The position numbers and the translations under genes are program-made. Below are positions 11,135 to 21,978 of a stretch of 64,000 nucleotides of DNA, piece after piece. Each line of letters starts with the position of its first letter. Position 1 is the first letter of the stretch. The stretch comes from Pseudo-nitzschia pungens (taxonomy: Eukaryota > Bacillariophyta > Bacillariophyceae > Bacillariales > Bacillariaceae): positions 930,001-994,000 of the forward strand of contig CM074768.1 of NCBI GenBank assembly GCA_037355855.1, read 5' to 3'. The notes under the pieces were generated by a model. The model was not told the DNA's origin, ran no database searches, and saw only the letters and a list, made by a program, of their open reading frames with translations.

Positions 11135-12383
11135 GGTAGAAATAGAATCGGGATTCGGTGTTGTTCGGTTTTTCTTTCGATTTCGATTTCGATTTTGTTC
11201 CGAATGGGATGGGTAATGTGTTCTTTGTTCCAGAGCGGAGAGGAGTTTGTTGATGTCGTTTGCTGTTGGTGTTGTTCCTCAAGATACCATCCAAGGCGAT
11301 AACTAATAGGATACGAGTAACCTTACCTATCGTAGGCTTTTGAATCAATCACGGAACGCTTGGAATTTGGAACGCGGGGTTCAACGTAATAGACGATAGA
11401 CAGTCGGTTTTGGCTTTCGTTTCCGACAAGGATCAACAAAAGATCATTGATGTCTGTCTTTCGCGTCTCGTGATCGGCGGAGTGAGTGAGTCGTCGGTGA
11501 AAACTTCAAGTTCCACTCATCACTCGAAGTGCACAAAAGCGTTGCGCGTGTCAACTGTCGACATTCCATCTCATGACCCAAAAATCTGTTCGTGACTGAT
11601 GGTGAGAAAAATGCATCAAATCGACTAATTCGAATGATGTATCCTACTCCTGGTGGAGTTTTCGGTTCCGGTACATGATTTTAATTTACTGTAAGAGAGA
11701 ATCAGTAGGAAGGGCGAGGGGCGCCGTCGTAGCAACCGTACGATAAATACTTCGTAGCAATAGTTTTGGCCTTTTTTGGGAGGTAAGAAAAACACATGAA
11801 ACTACGAGTAAGATCTTACGAGTACCGTACGTGTAAGATTACTTCTATAACATCTATTCGGTTGCAGTCTACAATAGGCCAAGAAGAAATACAAGTAAGG
11901 TTTACTTCGTCATACAGTAAGTTAACTTACCTCACGAAAAAAATAATAATATGATCATGCAGAATCAATCAACAATCGTTTTGGCCTTTTCATACCTGGG
12001 AGAGATGGCGCGGCAGGATCGTGCAAAGTGTCGAAGAACTGTTTTCTTTGCACGTGCTCCCAAAAACAATGATGATGATGCAGATCTCTCAAGGACCCAA
12101 CCATTGTGTGACGAAAAAGTGCGCACCCTACGATCGCGGCTGGCTCGTTTCATAATTCGTCTTCCACACACCACCGATCGAACAGTGTTTGTTGCAAGTA
12201 TTTATTTTCGGTCGATTACGGTAAGTTACGGTAACTTACTGTATAACTTGTACGTATTTTTTGGTAGAGTAAACCTTATCGTATTTTGGATCTTCGCAAC
12301 CGCCATCACCATCGCCATCGCCATCGCCATCCCATCCAATACCTGACACATTCCACTGTTTCATCCAACAAGTCCAACGAAGC
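11135..12383. other. Divergent intergenic region
   Basis: 1.25 kb between the acyltransferase-lipocalin gene (-) and the Cys-motif gene (+). It contains GTAACCTTAC at 11317-11326 and related motifs near 11820, 11890 and 12220. A (CCATCG)n microsatellite lies at about 12302-12333, just before the next gene. The ORF from 11951 (131 aa) has no recognised domain and was not called. Confidence 0.5.
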
Positions 12384-12890
12384 ATGACCCAGCTCGATCC
12401 CATTCCCCCCAAGGTCAAGGAGTGCCTGAGCGGATTGACCCCGTCGCGCCAGGTGATCCTGCGATCCTACATTGCATCGCTGCGCGTCGAGTGGAAGGAA
12501 AAGGAGCAGGAACTCCGGGAGCTGAAGGAGGCCCGCAAAAGAAACGAAGGTAAAGACGCGACTGCCAACGCCAACGGCGAGGCCTCCTGCGCATCCAAGT
12601 GCCGCAAGGGCTGCTGCGGAAGCGACGGGGACGACGACGAAATGGAGATCGAGACCGAGACCGAGACCAAAACCGAAGCACCCCGCGGAACCGATCCCCG
12701 AGCCTGTTCCGAGTCGGGGTGTGGCAAGACAAAGAACGGTGCCCGTGGTGGTGGCGGTGGTTGTGGTGGCCAACCCATTCTCCGGAAAGGAGGTGCTGGG
12801 GGAGGAACCTTCCGGAGCGACTCCCCGACCAAAACCGCTGCGAGCCCACAATCGAGCAAATCGGATTGTAGCAAAGGCTGTTGCGGCTGA
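12384..12890 (+). CDS. Small protein with repeated CxKGCCG cysteine motifs
   Basis: 168 residues, ATG to TGA. I recognise no named family. The N-terminus (MTQLDPIPPKVKECLSGLTP, then about residues 20-55) is predicted helical and charged (VEWKEKEQELRELKEARK), possibly a coiled coil. The rest is low complexity. CxKGCCG occurs twice, near residue 73 (CRKGCCG) and as the extreme C-terminus (CSKGCCG), with additional Cys in SCASKC and ACSESGCGK. An acidic ETET tract and a Gly-rich stretch lie between them. The paired Cys clusters suggest metal or thiol binding, but this is inference. A longer antisense ORF (12306-12959) is judged a shadow because the plus-strand frame has an ATG start, a helix with heptad-like charge pattern and the repeated motif. 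Confidence 0.55.
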   Translation: MTQLDPIPPKVKECLSGLTPSRQVILRSYIASLRVEWKEKEQELRELKEARKRNEGKDATANANGEASCASKCRKGCCGSDGDDDEMEIETETETKTEAPRGTDPRACSESGCGKTKNGARGGGGGCGGQPILRKGGAGGGTFRSDSPTKTAASPQSSKSDCSKGCCG

Positions 12891-13179
12891 GCCGGGCTTG
12901 GTCGGACTCGGCCAGACTCGGCTCGGCTTATCGCAGGCGAGCTCGACCCGCAAAGACACTCATTGGTGCTGCTCCGTACTTCAGAGGGACCCATGGGCAC
13001 GTTGTCGTTGTCATATCTCCAGCGCGACAGCGAGTTTGTGGCAATGCGATAGTACACTACTTTACATTTAGAGTCATTGTCCGGGTTTCGAAATCAACAG
13101 AAGGTTTATCTATACGGGTTTGTCAAAAAGTTTAGTTGTTATCGTGAATGCATTCCATTTCACCGCTTGGGTCGCAGGT

Positions 13180-15738
13180 CTATTCTGTGATTTCCCTGAC
13201 CAGCGTCAAGGTGAATTCCTTGATGGACACACCGTACTGGGGAGGGGAATTCCGCCAAAAGTAGAGGGTGTTGTTGCCCTCTAACATGTTCAGAACGATC
13301 GGCTCGGACTCCGCCCATTCTGCGACGGTGTACGGGAACTTCAGAACGAATTCAATTCCTCCCCTGCCCTCCGCTCCCCGGGAACAGATCAAGCGCTGAC
13401 CGGTGGTCGGGGCGCACATCTTGACGGTGAGTCGGTATTTTCCGTAAATTGGAACCCCGGGAACCACACACCGAAAGTGGGAACTCGAGCCCTGGGAGCC
13501 ACCGGTAGGATCTTCCACGACCCCCTTGGCCTCGCATTCGGCGTAATACTCTTTCTCGTAAATGTCCGAAACGCGCTCTTGGACATTGCCGTACATGTCG
13601 TACAAGCCGAACGGATTGGGCAGCTTCAATCCGACGGGGTGGGACTTGCGGTCCGAGTTGGGGGAGTACCAGGCATACTTGTCCATCAGACTGCCATCTT
13701 CGCCGAAAAAGTAAAAGGGTCGTTCCTTGTGCCCCTCGGTGCTGCCGCGGCACGCGTACTCCCACTCGGCCTCGGTGGGCAACCGAACGTGGCGTCCGGA
13801 AATGTCGGAGACCTTTTGGGCAAAAGACACGTTCTCATCAATGCCCACGGTGTCGACGGGACATTTCGGATCCTTGGTCGACCTGGAGGGGTTCTTTCCC
13901 GTGATAGTCTGGTATTGCTCCTGCGTCACGGGGTATTTGCCCATGTAGAATCCCTTGGTGATTTTCACGTTGTGGTGCGGAATCTCCACGCAGTGCCACT
14001 TTCCGTCGGTGGTGCTCGTCCCTCCCATGACGAATTGTCCGGGAGGGATGTACACAAATTCCATGATCACCGACTCGTCATCGTTCAAAGCAATCTTCAT
14101 GGTGGACTCTGGATCAGCGGAGTCTAATTGGGGCTCGTAGTTCATTGCAACGCGAAATCCCCAATCCTCGTATCGGCCTTTTCCGCCCGAGAGCAGCCTG
14201 TAACCGGACAGGCAGAATTTGCCGGGAGGTGTCTTCCAGGACCCACCGCGGAGCATGGTGGTTCCCTCGGTTTTGAAGGGAGGCAGATATACCTGTTGGT
14301 TGCCACTGGTCTCTCCGGAGTCCCAAAACCCCTTCATGATCGTGACGTCTTTCGTTTGCCCGGGGTTGACAAGGGAGGCGGCCGGAAAGCAAATCGTGGG
14401 CTTTCCCTCCGCGTCTTCCCCGTGAACCGTAGACCCGTTGCGGGCCGGCTGCTTCCTCGCGGATTCGATGACCGTCGTGATCTGGGAGCGGGAAAATCCG
14501 TGACCCGGGCCAGGTGGGCTGTTGAGGATGGACTCCTGCACCTTCAGGGAAGTGCGGTACCACAATCCCACCACGGACTTGTCTTGGAGGTTCAAGGGCA
14601 CCCCCTGCCGCTCCCCCTTCTTGCTCGGGTCGTGGATTCCGTAGACTCGCTTCTCGTCGTTGAGGTCTCCGAGAAACTGCGCCAGCTTGACTTTTTCGTA
14701 GTCGCCGTGGTTTCTGCGGCGGGCCTGGCTGGTAGCCAAAAAGTCGAGATCCTTCCCGTATTGGGTATGGGTCCACCCTCTGCCCCAGCCGCCACCCAGG
14801 TTGACGGTCCAGTCCGTGTTGGGACCGGTCCAGTGACACAATGCCGCGTGACCCTTGGAGGGCCGGGCGGTGCTCGGGATTCCAAAGGCGCGAAGAATGA
14901 ACCGTCCGAAAAAGGCCCGGCGACCACAAATGCCGCCGTTGCACAGAATGTTTTGGAAAAAGTGCAGCTTGGGGTCGTCGTTGTGGACCCGAGACGATCC
15001 GTAGGGAATGTCCGTTTTGACGAGGAGGGCGTAGTACCAATCGGGGTTACTCTGGAGTGCGTGTTGGGGATAGAAATTCTTGAGTGCTCTGCGACCCCAC
15101 TCCGCAATCTCGTCTGGTTCTTCCCCAAAGACCACGTAACGAAGCTCCCAAGTGGTCAGGATGGAAAAGGCTGGGTCCAGTTCTCCCTCGAGGTAGGCGC
15201 GTTCGTAGCTGAGGTAGCGCCGAATGGGATCGACGAACTCATTAGGCGGATCTTGGTTCGGATCCGGTTCGACAGCGTTGCGTTGCTTGACGGGAGTCGC
15301 GTGCACCAGGGCAACGGCGACCGCCAGTCGGTGCAAGACGGGGTGGTCTTCGTTGTCCTCGAGGCGGTCGCTCTCGCGTATGATGCCTTCGTAAATCTCC
15401 ATCGCCTTGGGCCAGTTGCCATCGGACGCTCCGTCGGCAATGATCATTTCCTCCAGCAGATCCGGGGATCCCTCGAGCAGACGCGAGACCAGATCAGACG
15501 GAAACTCGGCGAGTTTTGCGGGCGTGGACTCCTTGAGGACAACGTAGCGGAAAAGGTTCTGCTTCCAATCCTGGTCGGAGGCATTGGCGTTCAGAAAGTC
15601 CACGGCCCGTTCGAGGTCCGAATCGTTGTGGTTCGTGGTAGAATCGTCCCGGCTGGCTTCGAGCAACGACTCTGGAATGCCGGCGAGGAGATTCATGCGA
15701 ATCTCCTCCATCTGTTGGGCGTACTGATCGGCACTCAT
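13180..15738 (-). CDS. Transglutaminase-like, FGE-like and carbohydrate-binding-like multidomain protein
   Basis: Single exon, 852 residues from the first ATG (15738); the upstream in-frame extension to 16020 begins with TTG and is taken as 5' UTR. Residues ~180-330 resemble a transglutaminase-like fold with a plausible Cys-His-Asp triad: Cys271 (GGICGRRAF), His297 (SKGHAAL) and Asp309 (NTDWTVNLGGG). Residues ~493-530 (MLRGGSW..YR..WGFRVA) look like the C-terminal part of a formylglycine-generating-enzyme (FGE/SUMF1) fold. Residues ~559-728 (FVYIPPGQFVMGG, YPVTQEQYQ, RLPTEAEWEYACRG, GLYDMYGNVQE) are the N-terminal and middle parts of the same fold, so the order is swapped. The SUMF1 catalytic cysteine pair is not evident. 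The last ~100 residues form a beta-rich domain like a carbohydrate-binding module. No signal peptide is seen from this start. The composition resembles bacterial multidomain proteins, so ancient transfer is possible. Confidence 0.75.
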   Translation of the reverse strand: MSADQYAQQMEEIRMNLLAGIPESLLEASRDDSTTNHNDSDLERAVDFLNANASDQDWKQNLFRYVVLKESTPAKLAEFPSDLVSRLLEGSPDLLEEMIIADGASDGNWPKAMEIYEGIIRESDRLEDNEDHPVLHRLAVAVALVHATPVKQRNAVEPDPNQDPPNEFVDPIRRYLSYERAYLEGELDPAFSILTTWELRYVVFGEEPDEIAEWGRRALKNFYPQHALQSNPDWYYALLVKTDIPYGSSRVHNDDPKLHFFQNILCNGGICGRRAFFGRFILRAFGIPSTARPSKGHAALCHWTGPNTDWTVNLGGGWGRGWTHTQYGKDLDFLATSQARRRNHGDYEKVKLAQFLGDLNDEKRVYGIHDPSKKGERQGVPLNLQDKSVVGLWYRTSLKVQESILNSPPGPGHGFSRSQITTVIESARKQPARNGSTVHGEDAEGKPTICFPAASLVNPGQTKDVTIMKGFWDSGETSGNQQVYLPPFKTEGTTMLRGGSWKTPPGKFCLSGYRLLSGGKGRYEDWGFRVAMNYEPQLDSADPESTMKIALNDDESVIMEFVYIPPGQFVMGGTSTTDGKWHCVEIPHHNVKITKGFYMGKYPVTQEQYQTITGKNPSRSTKDPKCPVDTVGIDENVSFAQKVSDISGRHVRLPTEAEWEYACRGSTEGHKERPFYFFGEDGSLMDKYAWYSPNSDRKSHPVGLKLPNPFGLYDMYGNVQERVSDIYEKEYYAECEAKGVVEDPTGGSQGSSSHFRCVVPGVPIYGKYRLTVKMCAPTTGQRLICSRGAEGRGGIEFVLKFPYTVAEWAESEPIVLNMLEGNNTLYFWRNSPPQYGVSIKEFTLTLVREITE

Positions 15739-18123
15739 TTTGCTGATTTTGGTTCTTGCAGTGGTTTTAACTTTTGATTCCAGGGGACAGAATACGATGG
15801 CTGGTGAGTTGCTGCTGACGGTCCAGGGAGTGGGGATAGCAGTCGTTGAGTTGATATGGATGAGCGATGACAGATCTTCGCTCGAAATGAAAAGATACGG
15901 TGTTTGGTTGAATAGATTCGGATTGCGATAGGAGAACGACTCGACAAGGAATTGCGCTTGCGGTGCCTGCAACAAATACGGGAGGATTGTGATGGAAAAG
16001 GTTAGGAATAGCAGCACCAACGGAATGATTTTGCGACTTCGATGCGGAGGTTTTGTGCTTGCTGCGAGATCTTTTGAGATACAATGAAAAAAGTTATTAC
16101 TCCTACTTTGTAATAAGATTGATGAAGTGTTTGTGTTGTTCCGCGAACGTCGTGACAGGATTCAGCGAAGTTCCGTTTGTGCTACAAGAACCAGTAAGAT
16201 TACGGTACGAGTACCGGTATCCGAAGTCCGTCGTGTTGCGACTGGGAGTCGTGCTTTGTGTCCGGGTCATTGATCAGGACTCGTTTGCTATTTCAAAAAG
16301 TGATACTTCGTCAGACTTTTTATAATTAATCGTACGAGTACCGTACGTAACCTTACTTCGTATTGTAACCTTCCTGGTTGAAAGGATTCCACCGGTCATT
16401 TGAATCTCCGGTTCCCCCCGAAAGCTGAGACGACGAGCTCTTTTTTGTTACCGTAACTTAATCATCCACTAGTAGTAGCCTGAAGACCTTACTGCTGCCA
16501 AGGGTTGGGGAATGTAACTCTAGTACAGATCTCAGGGGCCTACTAGCATGATATTTAGCATCCTGTATACTATGCTACTACTAGTACTACTACTAGTATG
16601 TTCATATCGTTTAGTGGCGGCGGTCGGAAAAATCGATGCATATGCGTCGATTGATTTTTGCGTAATCCTAACTTCTAATGTATCCACCCAACAACAACAA
16701 GTAATGGCTCTTTAGAAAGCTCTCACTCTCCTCTTTCCATAGGTATATGGTTCTATATACTTCAGAGGTGCTCTTGTTGTTGCAAATACTCACTGAAGTT
16801 GACACATGAAATTTAGTATCGACGCATATGCGTCAATTTTTCCCCTCCCGCATTTACTAGTAATGACTAGTTCGATTCAATCAAAAGAACCATCATCGAC
16901 ACACTGTCTTCTCATCTTTCTCAAATTGGTATGTGTTCTCATTGTATCCGGATAGATGACGGTGTGAATGTGTCGGTCTGATCCGATGGTGTCAAAGAAT
17001 TAACCAATAGGACTCATCAGATCAGTAAAAAACTGATATTTGACTAATCCAACTAAAAAAAGTTGGGAAAATCAACTGTGGCACAGTAGGTATTTTCCGC
17101 CGCCACTAAACGATATCTTGTTGCTGTCATATACTAGTACTACTACTACTGAGCTTGGTAGTTGGGATGATGCTCATAACCTGCGAAATGCTGTTGTGCT
17201 CCTATTGACGTGATTAACGTATGTATTACAATAAGAGTGAGGTTATTCACTAGTTGCTAGGGATTCATTCTCACACTAGTACTACTAGTAGTCATACTGC
17301 TGATGGTGCTAGTGGTAGTACTACTACTACTACTGGTAAAGGCTGGGGGGGTATATAACTCTGGCACACATGCCTACCTACTGAGGAACCCAGCATCATA
17401 TATACTATTTAGTAGTAGCATCCCCAGCAATAGCACCATAGTACCACCAATGTGAATACTATCATATCTCCTCACCGCTTCACATAAAGGAATTCCTACT
17501 AGTGCTGATCCTACTACTACATTCCCTAGCAAAAAGCAAATAGTAGTAACTCCCTCGACCGTTAAAGTCTGGTTACAGACTGAGTAATTTAGTATCACCG
17601 TTGGTGATTAAAGTTATTTTTAAATACGTATATTATTATTATCCCTCGACCCCGCAAAGCGCCGACAATTTCTGAACATTCAGTAACCTTATCCATTCAC
17701 ATCTGATTCTTGTTCGTCTTCAGGAACCGGGTTTTAGTGTTCAAAACATCAGTGCGAAGAAGTTTCCAGTACAAACACAACCAGGTCACTATCGACCAAA
17801 AGAAAAATGAAGAACTACCAGTAGTAATAGCTACTAGTAGTACTAGTAGAGTAGTAGTAGTACTAGTAGTAGTAGTACTACCATACGAGCACTAGAAAAT
17901 ATATCTCGAAGAACAACAGAAATTACGGCATTTCTCCCATCCGCCTGCTTCTGACCAATAACAGCATTACTACCACTGGTTTATTCCCAAGGCACTTAGT
18001 ATTGTGACCATTACATGCTTATTTTACGATGTGTTTCTTTCCTTTGTTCTCTAACTTGCCTGCATGGTCATTCGTCCATTCGTTTCTTCGTTTCTGCGTT
18101 ACGTCAGTGGTTCATTCGTTCGT
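15739..18123. other. Repeat-rich intergenic region with CTAGTA trinucleotide clusters
   Basis: No gene is supported. Clusters of TAG/CTA trinucleotides (for example near 16,580, 17,140, 17,290-17,330 and 17,820-17,885) are self-complementary. GTAACCTTAC occurs at 16347-16356. Two loosely similar segments (about 16,490-16,600 and 17,340-17,430, sharing GTAACTCT-like and AGCATCC-like blocks) flank the inverted-repeat element at 16,604-17,116. Confidence 0.55.
16604..17116. mobile_element. MITE-like element with 20-bp terminal inverted repeats
   Basis: The 20-mer ATATCGTTTAGTGGCGGCGG at 16604-16623 is repeated exactly in inverse orientation at 17097-17116, bounding 513 bp with no ORF. Inside, two related palindromic blocks occur, around GATGCATATGCGTC (about 16,635) and the perfect 14-bp palindrome GACGCATATGCGTC (about 16,820). 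No clear target-site duplication flanks it, so it may be old or the ends may be incomplete. Non-autonomous DNA transposon is the most likely identity. Confidence 0.6.
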
Positions 18124-18357
18124 TCATTTATTCTTCTTGTATCGATCGGCGCTTTCTTTCATTTCACGCGCCACTCGCCGTCTCATTTCCTTCTTGGTTT
18201 CGCGCTGTTTCTTGATATTGGCCCGGGAAGAATGGATGGTTCCTGAGGCTGCTGCTGTGGCGGCGTCGGCAGCGCGTTTCATTTCACGAGCGACTCGTCT
18301 TCTCATTTGGTCGCGGGTCTCTTTGGGATTGGGTGTCGTCCGCTTTGGGAATTCGTG
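18124..18357 (-). pseudogene. 3' half of a host gene split by the Copia insertion
   Basis: These 78 codons (77 residues plus TGA) continue the ORF 37795-37322, which lies beyond the retrotransposon cluster. The frame is identical across the duplicated target site. The encoded tail is basic and contains a duplicated block: two copies of MRRRVAREMK, each in the context ET..[KD]..MRRRVAREMK..AD, separated by an Ala-rich linker (AADAATAAASG). Both copies look helical and strongly charged. The family is not recognised. With a transposon cluster of about 19 kb between the halves, this allele cannot make the intact protein unless the insertion is spliced out, which is unlikely. Confidence 0.65.
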
Positions 18358-18363
18358 GTGGTA
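18358..18363. repeat. Target-site duplication of the Copia element (left copy)
   Basis: GTGGTA here is repeated at 37322-37327 on the other side of the nested cluster. Because the next base is ambiguous, the true duplication is 5 bp (GTGGT) or 6 bp (GTGGTA). In the host frame it encodes Tyr-His on the minus strand. Confidence 0.75.
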
Positions 18364-18575
18364 CTGGTAATATTTCTCTGGTAGAGTTCTACAGTGAGAA
18401 GATTGAGTTGATAACAAAGATATTTCTTAAATTATGATTACTTGGGTACCCTATTGGTACGTTTAATTTTCTTACTTTCTTGTTTTGATTCACATGTTCA
18501 CAAGGATATGCTAATTTTACTTCAACTCTCTGATTCCCGTCCGGAATGTTCTTTTCAATCACTAATTGTTTGATT
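18364..18575 (-). repeat. Copia 3' LTR
   Basis: 212 bp shared with the split 5' LTR. On the minus strand it is preceded by the purine run GAGAGGGAG (18576-18585 region), the polypurine tract that primes plus-strand synthesis. Confidence 0.85.
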
Positions 18576-18607
18576 CTCCCTCTCAACCGTAATTTGGATG
18601 GTTGTCA

Positions 18608-21365
18608 CTACCAGCCCATTGATAATTTACGGTTGTTCTCCAATTGCTTTGGCGATAGGGGCTTAGTTAGAAAGTCTGCCTTTTGTTTGTGGGTTTCGAT
18701 GAACTCTAACTGAATGTCTCAGGCTTTAATCCATGATCGAAACCAATGAAGTTTTAAGGCATAAAACTTTGATCTCACTGTATGCCGTCCTGGTTCCAGC
18801 TTGGCTAGGGTCAAGGCGCCTTGGTTATCTTCATGTACGGTGGCTTTGAAGGTGACTTCCTGCTCATTTCCATATCTTAGTCCTCTTAGTACTGCCTTGA
18901 ACACTTCTAGCATTGGAATTGCCGCTCGAAGCGCCATTGACAGCGCAGTATACTCTGATTCCATGGTGCTGGTGGCTATGGTTGATTGAAGTTTTGATAC
19001 CCATAGTACTGGGCATCCGGCGATCTCGATGATATATCCAGTTCTCGACTTGACTGCTTCTGGGTTGGTGGATTCCTCAGATCCCCATCCACATGCGAAC
19101 GCTGCGTCCACGTAGATATCGAGCTTCAGACTCCCTGTAACGCTTGGACGGAGGATTAGGCCCTTGTCGAGCGTTCCTTTAAGGTACCGTCCGATTTGGA
19201 TCAACGCGAGCTCGTGTGATCTCTTTGGTGCATGGACGTACCGAGCTACTTGTGAAGTGGCCATAGCAATGTCACACCTAGAGTGTCCTGCCAAGTAGTT
19301 AAGCTGTCCCACGACGGACGCGTAGCTGAAGTGCCCAAGTGCCTGTTCACCATTTTCATCGATAGGTAGGTAGTCAGTGCATGGGGTGCCAACTGGTGTA
19401 ATACTCTTGTCAGTCAGGTGAAGGGCGTCTACTATCGACTCTGCCAATCCTTTTTGGGTTAGGTGGATGGTGCCATCCTCCTTACGATCGATTAGAACTC
19501 CAAGGAATCCGGCAACGTCTTCTTCTTCCCTGAATGGTACGTCAGCTTCTTTGATCTTTTTAGTGAGTGTATCCATTGCTTCTTTGTTCTTGTAGAACAA
19601 AAGTGCGTCGTCAACGTAAATCAGACAGATGACCTCTTCAGAGACAAATAGGCATGGATCAGCATCAGATTGGAAGAACCCAAATTTCTGTGTTAATTGA
19701 TCACGAGTGTGTAGAAAGAAGTTACGAGGACTTTGTGCGAGTCCGTACAAGCTTTTGTTTAATTGCCACACCATTCCAGGGATAGCGAAACCAGCTGGCA
19801 TTTCCACATACACTAGGCAATCAATTTTGGCGTGCACGAACGCTGCTGTGTAGTCGATCTGTTTCGTCTCTAGGTTCATGATAATACTCATCACAAGCAG
19901 GAGTCGCACAGTTATCCACATTACCACTGGAGCGAATGTTTCAAAGTAGTCTATACCTTTCCTTTGCTCGAACCCTCTCGCGCAGTATCGAGCCTTCAGT
20001 TTCTTGACAGATCCGTCGGGATAGCGCTTGCGTCTGAGTGCCCACACTCCTGAGATGACCTTTTGATCGGTGGGATGTTCCACGATGTTGAAGACATTGA
20101 GGTCTATTAGTGTCTGAATTTCAATTTCCATGGCTTTCACGAATCCTGCTGCCTCTGGACTGGCCATTGCCTCCTTGAGAGTTGGATTGTCCTCTTTGTT
20201 TGCCATAGTGGCTAACGCTGCTGGGTTCAGGTAGTTTAAGAGGTTGGTGCCGGTGCAATTCATCTGGTGCTCAGCAACAAAGCTGTTGAGAGTAGTGAGG
20301 CTGCTTCCGCAAAGCGTTCGCAGGCTATCCCAATTAATGGACGCTAGATACTGCTGGTTAAGTTTGCTGTAAGGTACCCGAGCTGGCCGGTCATTCCCGC
20401 GAAAGTTGATTTGCCTAGAGCCGGATGGCGTTGGTCCTTGGTATGTCATGGGAGAAATGAGGTCGTGTCGGTGATCGCGGGGCGTAAATAAGTTCAGTCT
20501 CTGGACCGGCCGGCGTATTCGGGTTGAGCGCCGTGGCGCTTCCGGAGAAGCTGGAGGGGCTTTGGGTGTGCTAGAGGAGGTAGTATCATTGTTGTTGAGG
20601 ATGGTACCTTGTCCAGGGGTTACTTGAGCAACTGTGTCATCTCCCTCTGGAGTAAGCGTGGCTCCCTCTGGAGCAGACGGGGCTCCCTCTGAAGCAGACG
20701 GGGCTCCCTCTGGAGTGGAGGGAATGGCCGGAGCCAGGGGCATGGAAGAGGTAAGTGACGCATCTCCCTCTGCAGATGAGGCAGATGAGGCAAGATCGGG
20801 GATTGAATCTGGAATTTCCCTCTCGTCTACGGAGGAGGGATCCGAAGTAGACGCAAACGGAACGACATCAGGGGCGGTAGCTGCATCAGGGTGGCGATCG
20901 GCGTTGGAGAGAACGAGCGAGTGCCAGACGTCGTCAGAGAACTCTCCGTTGGAAAACACAGTTGAGAAGGTATCGTCAAAGACCACGTGATATTGAGGGG
21001 TGATTTTGCCGGTTTCAGGGTTAAGAACCATGTGAACAGTGGTGGAATGGTGACGACTAACGCCAAGGTAAACGCCCTGACGACTGCGGCGTTCCCACTT
21101 TGGAATCTTCTTGCCGTCTTGGAGCCGAGGGTCAAGTACATATACCGGGCAGCCAAAGACATGGAGTCGCTGGAGATGGGCATGGTTGCGAAAGCTTGTG
21201 CCAGTGAAGAGTTCAAACGGAGCGAGCCGAAGATCGGCGCGTGGCGTGTGGTTCCACAGGTAGACAGCATGGTCAACGGCAAACGGCCATAGGTTGGCTT
21301 CGGCTTGTTGGGGGCCAGTGGATGGCAAAGTGAAGGAGAAGAGCTCAAGCCATGTAGAAGATGGT
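18608..21365 (-). pseudogene. Copia pol, C-terminal part: integrase end, reverse transcriptase, RNase H
   Basis: This frame starts in the integrase C-terminal region (WPFAVDHAVYLWN, LHVFGCPVYV), passes a Ser/Pro/Glu-rich linker, then the Copia reverse transcriptase (KARYCARGFEQ, YTAAFVHA, LNKSLYGLAQSPR, and the active site LIYVDDAL near 19,615-19,635) and RNase H (YVDAAFA, SRTGYI, STMESEYTALS). A TGA at 18721-18719 interrupts the final motif: the frame continues for 37 codons with HKQKADFLTKPL, the conserved Copia RNase H end, to TAG at 18610-18608. I therefore read the TGA as a nonsense mutation. Upstream, the frame joins the integrase core by a one-base frameshift near 21,345-21,365. Confidence 0.85.
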
Positions 21366-21978
21366 TTGAATGCTGCGTTCTGCTCGGTTTTGATGATGGG
21401 CACCAACACCTGAGAGAAATCGCCGCTGGCCCTTGAGGGCACAGTCACGTGTCCAATCAGAGGAGTGGAATGGATTGTTGTCTGCTGCATATTCCTGGAC
21501 TAACATGCCATGTTCTGAACAGAAGCGCTCAAAGGCGCGCTTGGACTCCACAGTTTCTGCGGCGGTTGTTGTGCACTGATGTGAATGATGAACAAGGCGG
21601 GTGGCGTGATCAACAAACAGAGCTCCTCCGGTGTATTGAAGATGTTCCTTTTCTTTGCCGTAGGTGTCGGGAAGCCGACCACGAGTGAAGCTCTGATAGA
21701 TGTCTACTGAAACACGTTGACCTGGGTCAACGACATTGAGAGAGGACTTCCCGTCGTTCGCCTTGATTGCTTGCGTTCTATGGGACGGCGGGGAGATTCG
21801 TTTTTGCTTGGCGTACTGGCATGCTGCACACAGGGGAACTTGACAGTGGGAGCTCTTGTTGTTGGATGGTTGAATAAGCCTGGTCTTGTTGAAGTGCGCT
21901 TTTGCCAGGAGTGATTGGACATGTCCAAAGTTGATGTGTCCTAGCCGATTGTGCCATAGTAGTAGCTCTTGTTGCGCC
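21345..21978 (-). pseudogene. Copia pol, middle part: GAG-pre-integrase and integrase core
   Basis: The ORF contains the GAG-pre-integrase zinc-binding motif (LLWHNRLGHINF..CAACQYAK) and the integrase DDE core: Asp in VSVDIY, Asp in YAADNNPF, and Glu in NRAERSIQT. It ends in a TGA at 21345 just after IFYMA, where the other frame continues LELFSF, so a single-base indel has broken the integrase. Its upstream end is cut by element B. Across the GCGCC duplication the reading frame continues into the segment at 27707-28851 as NLTSA-QQELLLWH. Confidence 0.85.

Noticed and set aside
10028..11302. 424-codon plus-strand ORF opposite the acyltransferase gene
   Set aside because: It is the complement of a GC-rich coding exon with clear domain content; the plus-strand product has no recognisable motif.
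12306..12959. 217-codon minus-strand ORF over the Cys-motif gene
   Set aside because: It lacks the charged helix and repeated motif of the plus-strand frame and begins outside a plausible start context.
14128..15777. 549-codon antisense ORF in the transglutaminase/FGE-like gene
   Set aside because: Shadow of a GC-rich gene; no domains and no convincing start.
15739..16020. N-terminal extension of the transglutaminase/FGE-like gene to 16020
   Set aside because: It starts with TTG and its residues show no domain; the first ATG is 15738.
18719..18721. Reading the late Copia TGA as a programmed stop
   Set aside because: It lies inside the conserved RNase H tail and the element also has a frameshift, so a nonsense mutation is simpler.
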